Source of the DNA: Leucothrix arctica
GTDB taxonomy: Bacteria; Pseudomonadota; Gammaproteobacteria; Thiotrichales; Thiotrichaceae
Assembly: GCF_003172895.1 (NCBI RefSeq)
Contig: NZ_QGKL01000024.1
Coordinates: 1 to 64,000 of the forward strand
DNA: 64,000 bases
Direction of reading: 5' to 3'
Every line of letters begins with the position of its first letter. Within the stretch, counting starts at the first letter, position 1. Under the pieces are notes generated by a model that worked only from the letters and a program-made list of their open reading frames with translations, was not told the origin of the DNA and did not search any database. Shown here piece after piece: positions 1 to 10,948 of the stretch. Both the position numbers and the translations under genes were made by a program.

Positions 1-550
1 TGCTTAATCGGCAGTTTCAGCCGAGCAAGCCAAATCAAGTTTGGGCGGGTGATGTCACTTATATTTGGTCGGGTTCAACTTGGTTGTATCTTGCAGTGGT
101 CATTGATTTATATGCAAGGCGTATCGTTGGCTTTGCTACCAGTAAAAGCCCAGATAGCGAACTGACAAAAAAGGCATTAAGAATGGCCTATGAAAGCAGA
201 AGGAAACCTAAACGTATTCTATTTCATAGTGACCAAGGCTGCCACTACACCAGTAAGGCGTACCGTCAATGCCTGTGGCATTTTGGCATGAGGCAAAGCC
301 TTAGCCGACGAGGAAACTGTTGGGATAATTCACCCGTAGAACGGTTCTTTAGAAGCTTTAAAACCGAGTGGATGCCAAAATCAGGTTACGTTTCATTTAA
401 CGAAGGTGCTCAGGCGATTACTCAATACATTAATCAGTATTATAATCGTTACCGCCCACATGCTAACAATGGCGGGCTATCGCCAATAATGGCAGAAGAA
501 AAATTTGGATTAACCTCTAAAGAGGTGGCCAGTTTTAGTTGACCACAACA
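1..550 (+). mobile_element. IS3-family insertion sequence, right end only
   Basis: The stretch carries the 3' part of an IS3-type DDE transposase and ends at about position 550. Read inward on the minus strand the terminus begins TGTTGTGGTCAACT, giving the expected TG...CA type end; the end overlaps the transposase stop codon, which is common in this family. The boundary is supported by the neighbouring minus-strand ietS frame: recognisable IetS sequence runs up to 551 and IS-derived residues follow. The left end lies outside the window, so target duplication and completeness cannot be judged. Confidence 0.85.
3..542 (+). CDS. IS3-family transposase OrfB, integrase core (5' end outside window)
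   Basis: This is the catalytic rve integrase core of an IS3-family transposase. The frame is open from the left edge, so the start lies outside the window. The DDE triad is visible: the first Asp in GDVTYIW just inside the window, the second in HSDQGCHYTS, and the Glu in DNSPVERFFRSFKTEW. The C-terminal tail YYNRYRPHANNGGLSP is typical of the family. The protein would cut and join the element ends with its OrfA partner. Nothing in the visible part suggests inactivation. It has interrupted the ietS gene on its right. Confidence 0.93.
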   Translation, partial: LNRQFQPSKPNQVWAGDVTYIWSGSTWLYLAVVIDLYARRIVGFATSKSPDSELTKKALRMAYESRRKPKRILFHSDQGCHYTSKAYRQCLWHFGMRQSLSRRGNCWDNSPVERFFRSFKTEWMPKSGYVSFNEGAQAITQYINQYYNRYRPHANNGGLSPIMAEEKFGLTSKEVASFS

Positions 551-1390
551 AGATGGTGATTCATCACCTAAGTTACTTTTCAGTGAAGTGCTCTGAGGCC
601 TAATATGCTGGATAGGGTCAAGCGAAGAAATACCTTCGTGGTTTAATATTTGAGTAGCGGTTTGTACTGATACTTCTGCTAAAACTGCATGATAAGCAAT
701 TTCATCAATCCTCGCCGCAGAAAGTACATTGCCACCTTGATTAGTAATTTCCTCTTCTACTCGGGCTTGATAATTCCTGCTGAGACTTGTGTCAGGTCTG
801 TATATTAGTTCGATTTCGAGCTTGATTGTATCATGAGCTTCTAACCCATCGATTTCACGAGTTAAGATGCCTTGATCTATCTTTGATATGCGGTCTTGAG
901 GACCCCAAGGTCTTAGATCTCTCAATGTTTTAAATACATCTCTCCAAGGTGTAAATCCAGTCTGCATTGGGCTACCCGACAACCAATGCTCCCATAAACG
1001 GTGTATTTGTCCCAATGCCTGATCATCAGGTATTAATAAATATGCTCTAGGATGATCAGCTAGGTCATCAGGAACTAACTCTTCTTCATCAACAAGCTGT
1101 AATCCCTCTACTTGACGAATTGCATTGGCAAAATTTTGAACTTCACCATTGAGCTCAAAAACTAGCAATCGCTCAGGGGCTATTGACGATGGGTCTGCAT
1201 GTAGCTCTATCCCGCCACTATCTCGTTGAAGTATTTCAGTAAGGCGGGTAAATTTCGGGCCAAATTTTTCTGCTTGTTCTGGGATAGAGAATGATACAGG
1301 TGGAGGCGGGTTTCTAGGAGAGCCTACCGTTCTTGCCGCTTGTCTACTTGGATGAACTCGAAGAAGTGGTTTGTTCAGATCGCTTGTCAT
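449..1390 (-). pseudogene. ietS: IetS subtilisin-like serine protease, truncated by IS insertion before its catalytic domain
   Basis: The first 280 residues (to position 551) resemble the N-terminal region of IetS-type S8 proteases that pair with a AAA+ ATPase: a proline-rich start (residues 1-30), then the conserved block with FGPKFTRL, DPSSIAPERLLVFEL and VEGLQLVDEEEL. The last 33 residues are read from the IS element and are foreign. The S8 Asp/His/Ser catalytic domain, normally just downstream, is absent, so this gene is broken. The remainder may lie on the far side of the IS, left of the window. The start overlaps the end of ietA by 47 nt; a possible SD (AAGGG) precedes the ATG. Family assignment rests on remembered similarity, not a search. 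Confidence 0.72.
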
Positions 1391-2366
1391 TAATGGCCCT
1401 TGGTGTCACTCGAGTTGTCCAAAGGTCTAATTCCGTTTTGAGGGCACTGTCTACTGTAACCTCACCCAATCCCAAAATTTGCCTTCTTCTAACATTTTGA
1501 CAAAAGTCAATAACTTCAGAAAAGCTCACATTGCCAAGCTTTTTAGAAATAGTATTTAGAGAAGTATTGGGCTTGTCTGGCCATTTTTCAACTACATTGG
1601 CGAAAAACTCTTTCCTTTGAGTTGCGGATGGCATCGGTAAGCCAACGCGTACCTGAAATCGTCGCCATACAGCCTTGTCTAAAAGCTCTGCATGATTGGT
1701 TGCTGCGATTACAACTACATAACTAGGTAATTGGTCTAATTGCATTAGTAAGAATGAAACCACACGTTTAATTTCGCCAGTTTCATGAGAGTCACCTCGT
1801 TCTTTACCAATAGCATCGAACTCATCAAAGAATAAAACACAGGGTCTAGTACGGACGTAGTCAAATAACTTTCTCAATCGAGTGTTAGTTTCACCCAAAT
1901 AACTGCCAATTAGGGCATCGTATCGTACGACAAAGAAAGGCAAGCCTAGTGCTTCAGCGACACCTTCGGCAAATGATGTTTTTCCGTTACCAGGAGGTCC
2001 AGATAATAATACGCGGTGACGCGGCTCATATCCATGAGCTCTTAGAACGTCAGCTCTAATATGCTCTTCAACTAGTTGCCGCCCGTTTTCTCTGACTGGC
2101 AAAGGCAATACAAGGCTATTGAGGCTAATTCTAGCTTCCACTTCTAATATGGCTTCTTTGTTATCGCCAGAAACATTTTTTGATGTAGTTAAAGCAGGAG
2201 GAGAGACGGGAACCGTAGCTAGTGCTTTTTCAAGTCTTTTAACAACGTGGCTGTGATTCTTCGCCCTTTCTTCGGCGATCAGAGCTTCGGTTGCCGAGCG
2301 CACTTTAGCCTGGTTACCTGAAACCCCTGCGCTAACAAGTGAAATTAATAAATCGCTGCGTGCCAT
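1344..2366 (-). CDS. ietA: AAA+ ATPase IetA of an IetAS defence/toxin-antitoxin pair
   Basis: A 340-residue AAA+ ATPase. Walker A is GPPGNGKT at residues 123-130, Walker B VLFFDEFD at 177-184, and a sensor/arginine-finger region follows (IAATNHAELLDKAVWRRF). The N-terminal 90 residues form a helical family-specific domain. In IetAS systems, described first as a plasmid-stability pair and later as an anti-phage system, this ATPase works with a subtilisin-like protease encoded directly downstream. Here ietS follows with a 47-nt overlap but is interrupted by an IS. An SD (AGAGGAT) lies at normal distance from the ATG. The ORF is intact, so the ATPase may be made without its partner. Confidence 0.82.
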   Translation of the reverse strand: MARSDLLISLVSAGVSGNQAKVRSATEALIAEERAKNHSHVVKRLEKALATVPVSPPALTTSKNVSGDNKEAILEVEARISLNSLVLPLPVRENGRQLVEEHIRADVLRAHGYEPRHRVLLSGPPGNGKTSFAEGVAEALGLPFFVVRYDALIGSYLGETNTRLRKLFDYVRTRPCVLFFDEFDAIGKERGDSHETGEIKRVVSFLLMQLDQLPSYVVVIAATNHAELLDKAVWRRFQVRVGLPMPSATQRKEFFANVVEKWPDKPNTSLNTISKKLGNVSFSEVIDFCQNVRRRQILGLGEVTVDSALKTELDLWTTRVTPRAINDKRSEQTTSSSSSK

Positions 2367-2558
2367 AGTTCTTATCCTCTTAATGTTATTTTTAACATTT
2401 TTTAGAACTAATCGCCAGAATTGAGACGTGTATATTCGCTTTTTGTATTCTTTTTTAAAGACTTAATTTTAAAAAAACGTTTAATGTGGGATTAGTATGT
2501 TGCCTAAACTATAAAAGATGCTAGCTGTAAAATAATATTTTTGCTATTGTTTTCACCA

Positions 2559-5705
<3,147 letters not shown>

Positions 5706-5712
<7 letters not shown>

Positions 5713-5912
5713 ATATTAGCGTAAATGGCGAGCGTAAAACCTTGCCGCAGCCACTTGTGTTAGAGCAAGCGATGCAAGAATGGGGCTTTAGTCCTGACGA
5801 CTTATTGGTGATTGCAGTCAACCAAACCTTTGTCCCGCGTGATCGCTGGGCAGACACTGACGTGCAAGCGGATGATGAAATAGATATTCTCCAACCGATA
5901 GTAGGAGGTTGA
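5706..5912 (+). CDS. thiS: Sulfur carrier protein ThiS
   Basis: A 68-residue ubiquitin-like sulfur carrier ending in the diagnostic Gly-Gly (PIVGG), which is adenylated and thiocarboxylated before donating sulfur to thiazole. The fold signature [14 protein letters not shown] and the VAVN-like strand ([11 protein letters not shown]) are present. The GTG start lies inside the last codons of thiO, and thiG follows one base after the stop. No thiF or thiI is in this window, so the activating enzyme must be elsewhere. Confidence 0.95.
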
Positions 5913-5913
5913 T

Positions 5914-6717
5914 ATGAGTGACTCAAGCACCACTGATACTTGGACGGTTTACGGTAAAACATTGAGCAGTCGTTTCTTCATTGGAACGGCACTTTACCCG
6001 TCGCCAGAAATCATGCAGCAGTCGATAAAAGCCTCCGCTGCGGACGTTGTGACGGTGTCATTACGTCGCCAGTCGCCTGGTCAACAAGGTGGAAACCAGT
6101 ACTGGGATTTGATCAAAAGTAGTGGCTGCGAATTGCTACCTAACACCGCAGGCTGTCATACCGCTAAAGAAGCGGTGACGCTATCGCAGATGTCACGCGA
6201 GCTGTTCCAAACGGATTGGATAAAGCTGGAAGTGATTGGTGATGATTACAACTTGCAACCTGACCCATTTGCGACACTAGAAGCAGCTGAAACGTTGGTG
6301 AAAGATGGGTTTAAAGTATTCCCATACTGTACTGACGACTTGGTGCTTTGCCAGAAGCTACGTGATGTCGGTTGTGAAGTGTTGATGCCTTGGGGTTCTC
6401 CGATTGGTACAGGTTTAGGCTTGTTAAACCCTCATGCTTTGACGACTATTCGTGAGCGTTTGCCTGAAATGACGTTGTTGGTTGATGCGGGTTTGGGTAA
6501 GCCGTCGGATGCGTGTCAGGCGATGGAGTTAGGCTATGACGCGGTACTGCTAAATACAGCAGTGGCGCAAGCGCATAATCCTGTGGAAATGGCAGAAGCA
6601 TTTGCGAATGCGATTAAGGCGGGAAGAAGTGCGTGGCGCAGTGGCATGATTGAGGCCAGGGAGGCGGCTTCGGCGAGTACACCGACGATTGGGACGCCGT
6701 TTTGGCATCAGAAGTGA
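5914..6717 (+). CDS. thiG: Thiazole synthase ThiG
   Basis: ThiG condenses deoxyxylulose phosphate, dehydroglycine and the ThiS thiocarboxylate into the thiazole phosphate. The 267-residue TIM barrel shows the Schiff-base Lys in [11 protein letters not shown] (K104), the opening block [14 protein letters not shown], and the phosphate-binding segments [13 protein letters not shown] and [12 protein letters not shown]. It is last in the riboswitch-controlled operon. The stop of thiS and the ThiG ATG are nearly contiguous, with the GGAGG SD inside the thiS end. Confidence 0.97.
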   Translation: MSDSSTTDTWTVYGKTLSSRFFIGTALYPSPEIMQQSIKASAADVVTVSLRRQSPGQQGGNQYWDLIKSSGCELLPNTAGCHTAKEAVTLSQMSRELFQTDWIKLEVIGDDYNLQPDPFATLEAAETLVKDGFKVFPYCTDDLVLCQKLRDVGCEVLMPWGSPIGTGLGLLNPHALTTIRERLPEMTLLVDAGLGKPSDACQAMELGYDAVLLNTAVAQAHNPVEMAEAFANAIKAGRSAWRSGMIEAREAASASTPTIGTPFWHQK

Positions 6718-6755
6718 GTGCTTAAACTTGTGGTTTGAAGTGTAATCTCGTTAAG

Positions 6756-6829
6756 AAAACGTAAATTTAAAAAAATTAAGTTTTAGTTCTGATTTTTAAT
6801 GTAAACTTAAAATCAGTTTTTTACGTTTT
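6756..6829. promoter_or_regulatory. Nested inverted repeats in the promoter region of the Fic gene
   Basis: Two nested perfect inverted repeats lie just before the Fic gene: AAAACGTAAA (6756-6765) with TTTACGTTTT (6820-6829), and CTGATTTT (6789-6796) with AAAATCAG (6809-6816). A third pair, TAAGTTT (6777-6783) with AAACTTA (6803-6809), overlaps them. The stretch is very AT-rich. Such symmetry suggests binding sites for a dimeric regulator; the Fic protein itself has a C-terminal winged helix, so autoregulation is plausible but inferred. Confidence 0.5.
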
Positions 6830-6844
6830 GTTGGGTGGCGATTC

Positions 6845-8209
6845 ATGGCTAGAATAAGAAAACCAAAGAATATGAATGCCTTAACTGAGGCGTTAGGTAC
6901 TGAGTTTCTTACGAAACTACCTAAGCTAATGGTTGATTATAGGGCTACAAACTCAGACGGTGCATACCTACATTGGGACCAATTTATTTGGCGTATTCCT
7001 AAAGGTGCTAATGCCGAAGAGGCATGGCTTGCGACTAAGTATTCTAGGATGGCTACTCGAAAAAACCTTGTTGAGTTAAAAGCGAAAGATGATGCTAGCT
7101 TTTTTAGTTACTGCATTCCTGACTCTTTACTCGCTAAATTACATTACATTGATAAAAAAACAGGTGGTGGTCACTCTCTTAGTGAGTCCTCCTTTATGTC
7201 TTCCGGAGAAAAAGGACGCTACCTTGTCAAAAGCTTGATGATGGAAGAGGCGATTACGTCCTCTCAGTTAGAAGGCGCGTCAACGACTCGAAAAGTGGCT
7301 AAGGAAATGCTGGTAACACAGCGTCAGCCTTCAGACAAGTCGGAGCAAATGATTTTTAACAATTACCTTTTGATGAAAAAGGCGGTTGAGCGTAAAGACG
7401 AACCGTTATCTATTGAGCTTATTTTAGAGTTGCATGAAGTAGCCACGTATAAAGCAATTGATAATGATGCCGTCTCTGGTGAGTTAAGGCAGGACAATAA
7501 TATAACGGTAACGGATTTGTACAATGAAGTTGCTCATGCACCCCCTTGTCATACATCGATTCAAGAAAGGCTAACTGCGTCATGTGCTTTCGCTAATGAA
7601 GAGTCTGATGGGCTAAGAGATAATCAATTCATTCACCCTTTAGTAAAAGCCATCATTTTGCATTTTATGATTGGTTATATTCATCCATTCGGCGATGGAA
7701 ACGGTCGAACAGCTAGAGCGCTGTTTTACTGGTTTATGCTGCGCTCAGGTTATTGGCTCTTCGAGTATGTTTCGATTAGTAAACTCATCCAAGAAAAGCG
7801 AAGTGACTACGATAAGGCTTACGTTTATACAGAAACGGATGATTTTGATCTGACGTACTTTCTCTATAACCAAGTGGATGTGGTGATCAAAGCGGTTGAT
7901 TCGTTACATGATCACATTGAGTCAAAAAAGCGCGACTACTACGAGTTTATGGAGTGGATCGAAAGCAGCCCAGTTTCCAAGATATTAAAGCCAAGACAGT
8001 TAGAAATACTGAAAGACGCTGTGAAACACCCTGGTAAAATTTTTACTGCCAAGCAAGTCAGTCTCGATTTTGATATTAATGGAAATACCGCAAGGTCTCA
8101 CTTGAACAAGTTGGTTGATGAAGACCTGCTGATTGCAACCAAAAGCAAGAAGGGCAAAGGAGTGTTATACCTTGCGCCTGCTGATTTACGTGAACGTTTG
8201 AAATTGTAA
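6845..8209 (+). CDS. Fic-family AMP transferase with C-terminal winged helix
   Basis: Fic proteins transfer AMP (sometimes another nucleotide moiety) from ATP to hydroxyl side chains of target proteins. The catalytic motif HPFGDGNGRTAR is intact at residues 280-291. An N-terminal inhibitory helix of the S-x3-E-G type (S139...E143-G144) is present in cis, as in class II Fic proteins, so activity is probably self-restrained. Residues about 400-454 look like a winged helix (FTAKQVSLDFDINGNTARSHLNKLVDEDLL), suggesting DNA binding. At 454 residues it is full length. It stands alone, separated from thiG by an inverted-repeat-rich promoter region. No separate antitoxin gene is adjacent. Targets are unknown. 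Confidence 0.9.
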   Translation: MARIRKPKNMNALTEALGTEFLTKLPKLMVDYRATNSDGAYLHWDQFIWRIPKGANAEEAWLATKYSRMATRKNLVELKAKDDASFFSYCIPDSLLAKLHYIDKKTGGGHSLSESSFMSSGEKGRYLVKSLMMEEAITSSQLEGASTTRKVAKEMLVTQRQPSDKSEQMIFNNYLLMKKAVERKDEPLSIELILELHEVATYKAIDNDAVSGELRQDNNITVTDLYNEVAHAPPCHTSIQERLTASCAFANEESDGLRDNQFIHPLVKAIILHFMIGYIHPFGDGNGRTARALFYWFMLRSGYWLFEYVSISKLIQEKRSDYDKAYVYTETDDFDLTYFLYNQVDVVIKAVDSLHDHIESKKRDYYEFMEWIESSPVSKILKPRQLEILKDAVKHPGKIFTAKQVSLDFDINGNTARSHLNKLVDEDLLIATKSKKGKGVLYLAPADLRERLKL

Positions 8210-8234
8210 TAATTCTGGGTTGAGTGTTTGCTAT

Positions 8235-9392
8235 TTAAGCCGTTGACCATCCTGTCGCCATTGCCTTTGCAAGGCTATCAAAGTCTGTGGATTTACTCGT
8301 TTCATCACGAATACGGCAAAACTCAGGGTCATCATTAAAGACGGTTTGTGCAAACTGACGTCCTGACAAGGTTATGTTTGCGGTTTTTTCTTGTCTGGCC
8401 TCAGTAAACCTTTTGAAAGTAGTTTGCAGGTCACTAGAATCACCACTAAGTGCTTCTGCGATATGCCAAGCGTCCTCAATGGCCTGACACGCTCCCTGAC
8501 CTGATGTTGGAAGTGGCGCGTGTGCAGCATCCCCAACGAGTATCACATTATCTTTGTGCCAGGTTTTTATCGGATCATGATCATGCACGTAAATCTTATT
8601 GATTTTATGAAGTGGTGTGGCATTTATGAGAGGTAAGATTGGGTGTGGCCAATGCTTGAATACGGACTCTATTTCATCGTGATAGTGCTTTGGTTGTTTT
8701 TTACTGATGGTCTCGACCGTTATACCCGCAGCCCAATAAGCACTGCTAGGTGACAAAGGTACGACACCAAAGCGAGCGCCGACACCCCAGTAATCCAAAA
8801 CAACATTTTCATCCATGTCGAATGAATGGTTCTCAAGTATGCCAACCCAGTTGATGAATTTTTGAAAAACGGGTTTGTTGTTACCTAACACATAGTGTCG
8901 TGAAGGTGAGTTCATACGGCCTTCAGCACCGATAATGACTTCTGGTGTGATAAGTAACCCTGATTTGAATCTGATACTTGCTTTAGGCATATCCGGGTTA
9001 GACAAAATGTCGATAACGGGGTGATTACAGTGAAAGTGCCCGCCAGCTTTTTTGAATGCGCCAAGCAACACGTTAATCAATGCACTTCGTGATATAGATA
9101 AGCTAGGGCTCCCTATTTGTTTATCAATGATTCCAATATCGAGGCTTCCAAGTACGTCGCCAGAAGACGAGACTCTCCTCATCTCTTTTGGTGAGCCAGC
9201 GTGTCCTTTGATACTTTGTAATAATCCAAGCTGACTTAATATGAGTGTTGCATTTGGCCAAAGAACAACCCCTGCACCGATCGTTTTTGGTGATGCCGCA
9301 CGTTCAAAAATGTCCACATCGATGCCGCGTTGCCGAAGTGCTATTCCACAGCACAAACCCGCAACACCACCTCCAATGATAGCTACCTTCAT
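8235..9392 (-). CDS. FAD-dependent aromatic-ring-type monooxygenase
   Basis: A 385-residue flavoprotein monooxygenase of the p-hydroxybenzoate hydroxylase fold. Residues 1-32 give the FAD Rossmann motif (VAIIGGGVAGLCCGIALRQRG...E), and the second FAD motif GDAAHAPLPTSGQGACQAIEDAWHIA lies near residue 285. Such enzymes use NAD(P)H and O2 to hydroxylate small aromatic or polycyclic substrates; the substrate cannot be read from sequence. It overlaps the upstream SDR gene by 4 nt, so the two are co-transcribed and probably translationally coupled, and it is likely under the MarR regulator encoded upstream. Confidence 0.87.
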   Translation of the reverse strand: MKVAIIGGGVAGLCCGIALRQRGIDVDIFERAASPKTIGAGVVLWPNATLILSQLGLLQSIKGHAGSPKEMRRVSSSGDVLGSLDIGIIDKQIGSPSLSISRSALINVLLGAFKKAGGHFHCNHPVIDILSNPDMPKASIRFKSGLLITPEVIIGAEGRMNSPSRHYVLGNNKPVFQKFINWVGILENHSFDMDENVVLDYWGVGARFGVVPLSPSSAYWAAGITVETISKKQPKHYHDEIESVFKHWPHPILPLINATPLHKINKIYVHDHDPIKTWHKDNVILVGDAAHAPLPTSGQGACQAIEDAWHIAEALSGDSSDLQTTFKRFTEARQEKTANITLSGRQFAQTVFNDDPEFCRIRDETSKSTDFDSLAKAMATGWSTA

Positions 9393-10258
9393 GGTGCTGC
9401 CTTGCTGGAAGCTTGCTCACACTCTTCAATTAATGTCATTAAAGCTGATTGAGTAGCTCGGTCGATTGCGGCAGAGGGTAACTTGGCTATTGCATCACGT
9501 TCGATGTAAATACCTGTTTCTGTTCCATACTTCTTTGACTGGCCTGCTGAAAATATTTTTTGTGCGCCTATGTGAGGTAAGGGAAACCAACGTCGAATGA
9601 GGCGTACAAACCATGGCATAGCATCACTTGCAGACATGGCTGTCTTACTAGGGCCGGGGTCAACGATACGTAATAGAATATTGTCTGCTTTATAAGACTC
9701 ACTCATTGCGACAAAGGCCGTTGTGATAGCTAACTTAGACTGTGCATAAGGGCCGCTCATTTTCCTGAATGTGCTTGGGTTTGCTAAGCTTGCAACGTTC
9801 AATACTTTCGTCATTTTCATAGCGCTTGAACCAACAGCGACAACAACCGCATTGCTACTGGCGGAAAGTACCGGACGGAGCGCTTTGGTCAATGCAATAG
9901 GGCCGAGAGTGTTGACCTCAAAATGCAGCTCATTTCCCCTATCTGAGAGTTGCTTTTGGGCGGTGGCTGCCCCAGCAACATGAAATAATAAATGAAGTTC
10001 ATCTATCATCTTCAATATTTTCTCTGAAGCTTGGGTTATTGATGTGGGAGATGCCATGTTTGTGATGACAGAACTGATAGCTGCCTGTGGGTATTCGGAT
10101 AATAGCTTTTGGCGTGTTTCGGCGCTTTTCACTTCGTTTCTATCTATACAAATAAGGTGATAACCGTTGGCAAGGAGAAGGCGTGAAAGCTCGAACCCTA
10201 AGCCTGAATATGAAGCAGTTATTGCCGCCGTTCTTGGTTTTTTGGTTGTGTTTTTCAT
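9389..10258 (-). CDS. Short-chain dehydrogenase/reductase family protein
   Basis: A 289-residue SDR. The cofactor motif is in the atypical form TASYSGLG near residue 14, with an acidic residue at the second strand end (CIDRNE) suggesting NAD(H). A catalytic Ser follows VVVAVGSS, and YAQSK supplies the Tyr and Lys. It would oxidise or reduce an alcohol or ketone. It lies first in a two-gene unit with the FAD monooxygenase. A 17-bp site shared with the marR promoter lies 23-39 nt upstream. The substrate is unknown; pairing with a flavin monooxygenase suggests modification or detoxification of a xenobiotic or quinone-like compound. Confidence 0.85.
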   Translation of the reverse strand: MKNTTKKPRTAAITASYSGLGFELSRLLLANGYHLICIDRNEVKSAETRQKLLSEYPQAAISSVITNMASPTSITQASEKILKMIDELHLLFHVAGAATAQKQLSDRGNELHFEVNTLGPIALTKALRPVLSASSNAVVVAVGSSAMKMTKVLNVASLANPSTFRKMSGPYAQSKLAITTAFVAMSESYKADNILLRIVDPGPSKTAMSASDAMPWFVRLIRRWFPLPHIGAQKIFSAGQSKKYGTETGIYIERDAIAKLPSAAIDRATQSALMTLIEECEQASSKAAP

Positions 10259-10280
10259 TAGTGTTTCCTTTTGTGTGTTG

Positions 10281-10297
10281 TGACTTTATATGTCATG
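10281..10297 (-). promoter_or_regulatory. Putative MarR operator, SDR/monooxygenase promoter
   Basis: TGACTTTATATGTCATG on the plus strand. Its exact reverse complement occurs once more at 10829-10845, upstream of the marR gene. The site is part of a partial palindrome centred on CATG. A 17-bp exact match in both promoters of a regulator and its neighbouring operon is strong evidence of a shared operator. Confidence 0.7.
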
Positions 10298-10388
10298 ACT
10301 TATATTGAGGTATAAGAAATTTCTGTCAGCGTTTTAATGAAGCTGGAAGCCTCCTGTTAGTCAGGTGTGAAAGATTTAGGGCGTATTG

Positions 10389-10811
10389 TTATTCTTTGAT
10401 TTTTGACAATAAGGAGCTGAGTGAACTGAGTTCGTCACTGCTTAGATGGCATAAGACATCGAGGCCTTCATCGATAGCCTGTCGACTGTTACTCATCACC
10501 TCAACCCCAGCGGGTAAAATATGAATATGGACAACGCGTTGGTCGTCAGTGCCATGTTCTTTGCTCACTAAGCCTTTTTCCACCAGTTTGTTCAGCAAGC
10601 GAGAAACATTAGACATGGGATCCTGCATTTTTTCGCGGATAGTGCCGACAGTTGCGAACTGGCCTGTTTGCTCAAAGATAATAGCTAAGACTTTGACTTG
10701 CTGTAGGCTCACATTATGAGGCGCAAGAATGTCTGCAATCCTGCCTTGCAGCCAGTTAGCTACATGCAAGATATCAATAATCGTACTTTTAGGGGATGGG
10801 CTTTGTGTCAT
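10389..10811 (-). CDS. MarR-family transcriptional regulator
   Basis: A 140-residue winged-helix regulator. The recognition region GTIREKMQDPMSNVSRLLNKLVEKGLVSKEHGTDDQRVVHIHI matches the MarR fold, including the Asp-Arg pair of the wing (DDQR). MarR proteins are dimers that usually repress their own gene and an adjacent detoxification operon until a phenolic or other ligand binds. Here the SDR-monooxygenase pair lies immediately downstream on the same strand, and identical 17-bp sites precede both transcription units. Confidence 0.92.
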   Translation of the reverse strand: MTQSPSPKSTIIDILHVANWLQGRIADILAPHNVSLQQVKVLAIIFEQTGQFATVGTIREKMQDPMSNVSRLLNKLVEKGLVSKEHGTDDQRVVHIHILPAGVEVMSNSRQAIDEGLDVLCHLSSDELSSLSSLLSKIKE

Positions 10812-10828
10812 GCATATAACTTATGTTC

Positions 10829-10845
10829 CATGACATATAAAGTCA
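10829..10845 (-). promoter_or_regulatory. Putative MarR operator, marR promoter
   Basis: CATGACATATAAAGTCA on the plus strand, the exact reverse complement of the site at 10281-10297. It lies 18 nt upstream of the marR start, consistent with autoregulation. It belongs to a partial palindrome TTATGT-TCCATG-ACATAT. Confidence 0.7.
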
Positions 10846-10948
10846 AGGCTGTTATTTACATTCGTCTTGTTCAGTGATTAAAGTGCTGCAACCAAAATTT
10901 AAAGTGCCCTACAATGTGTAAGTCTTACTTTCAGTCGTGCTAATAGTT

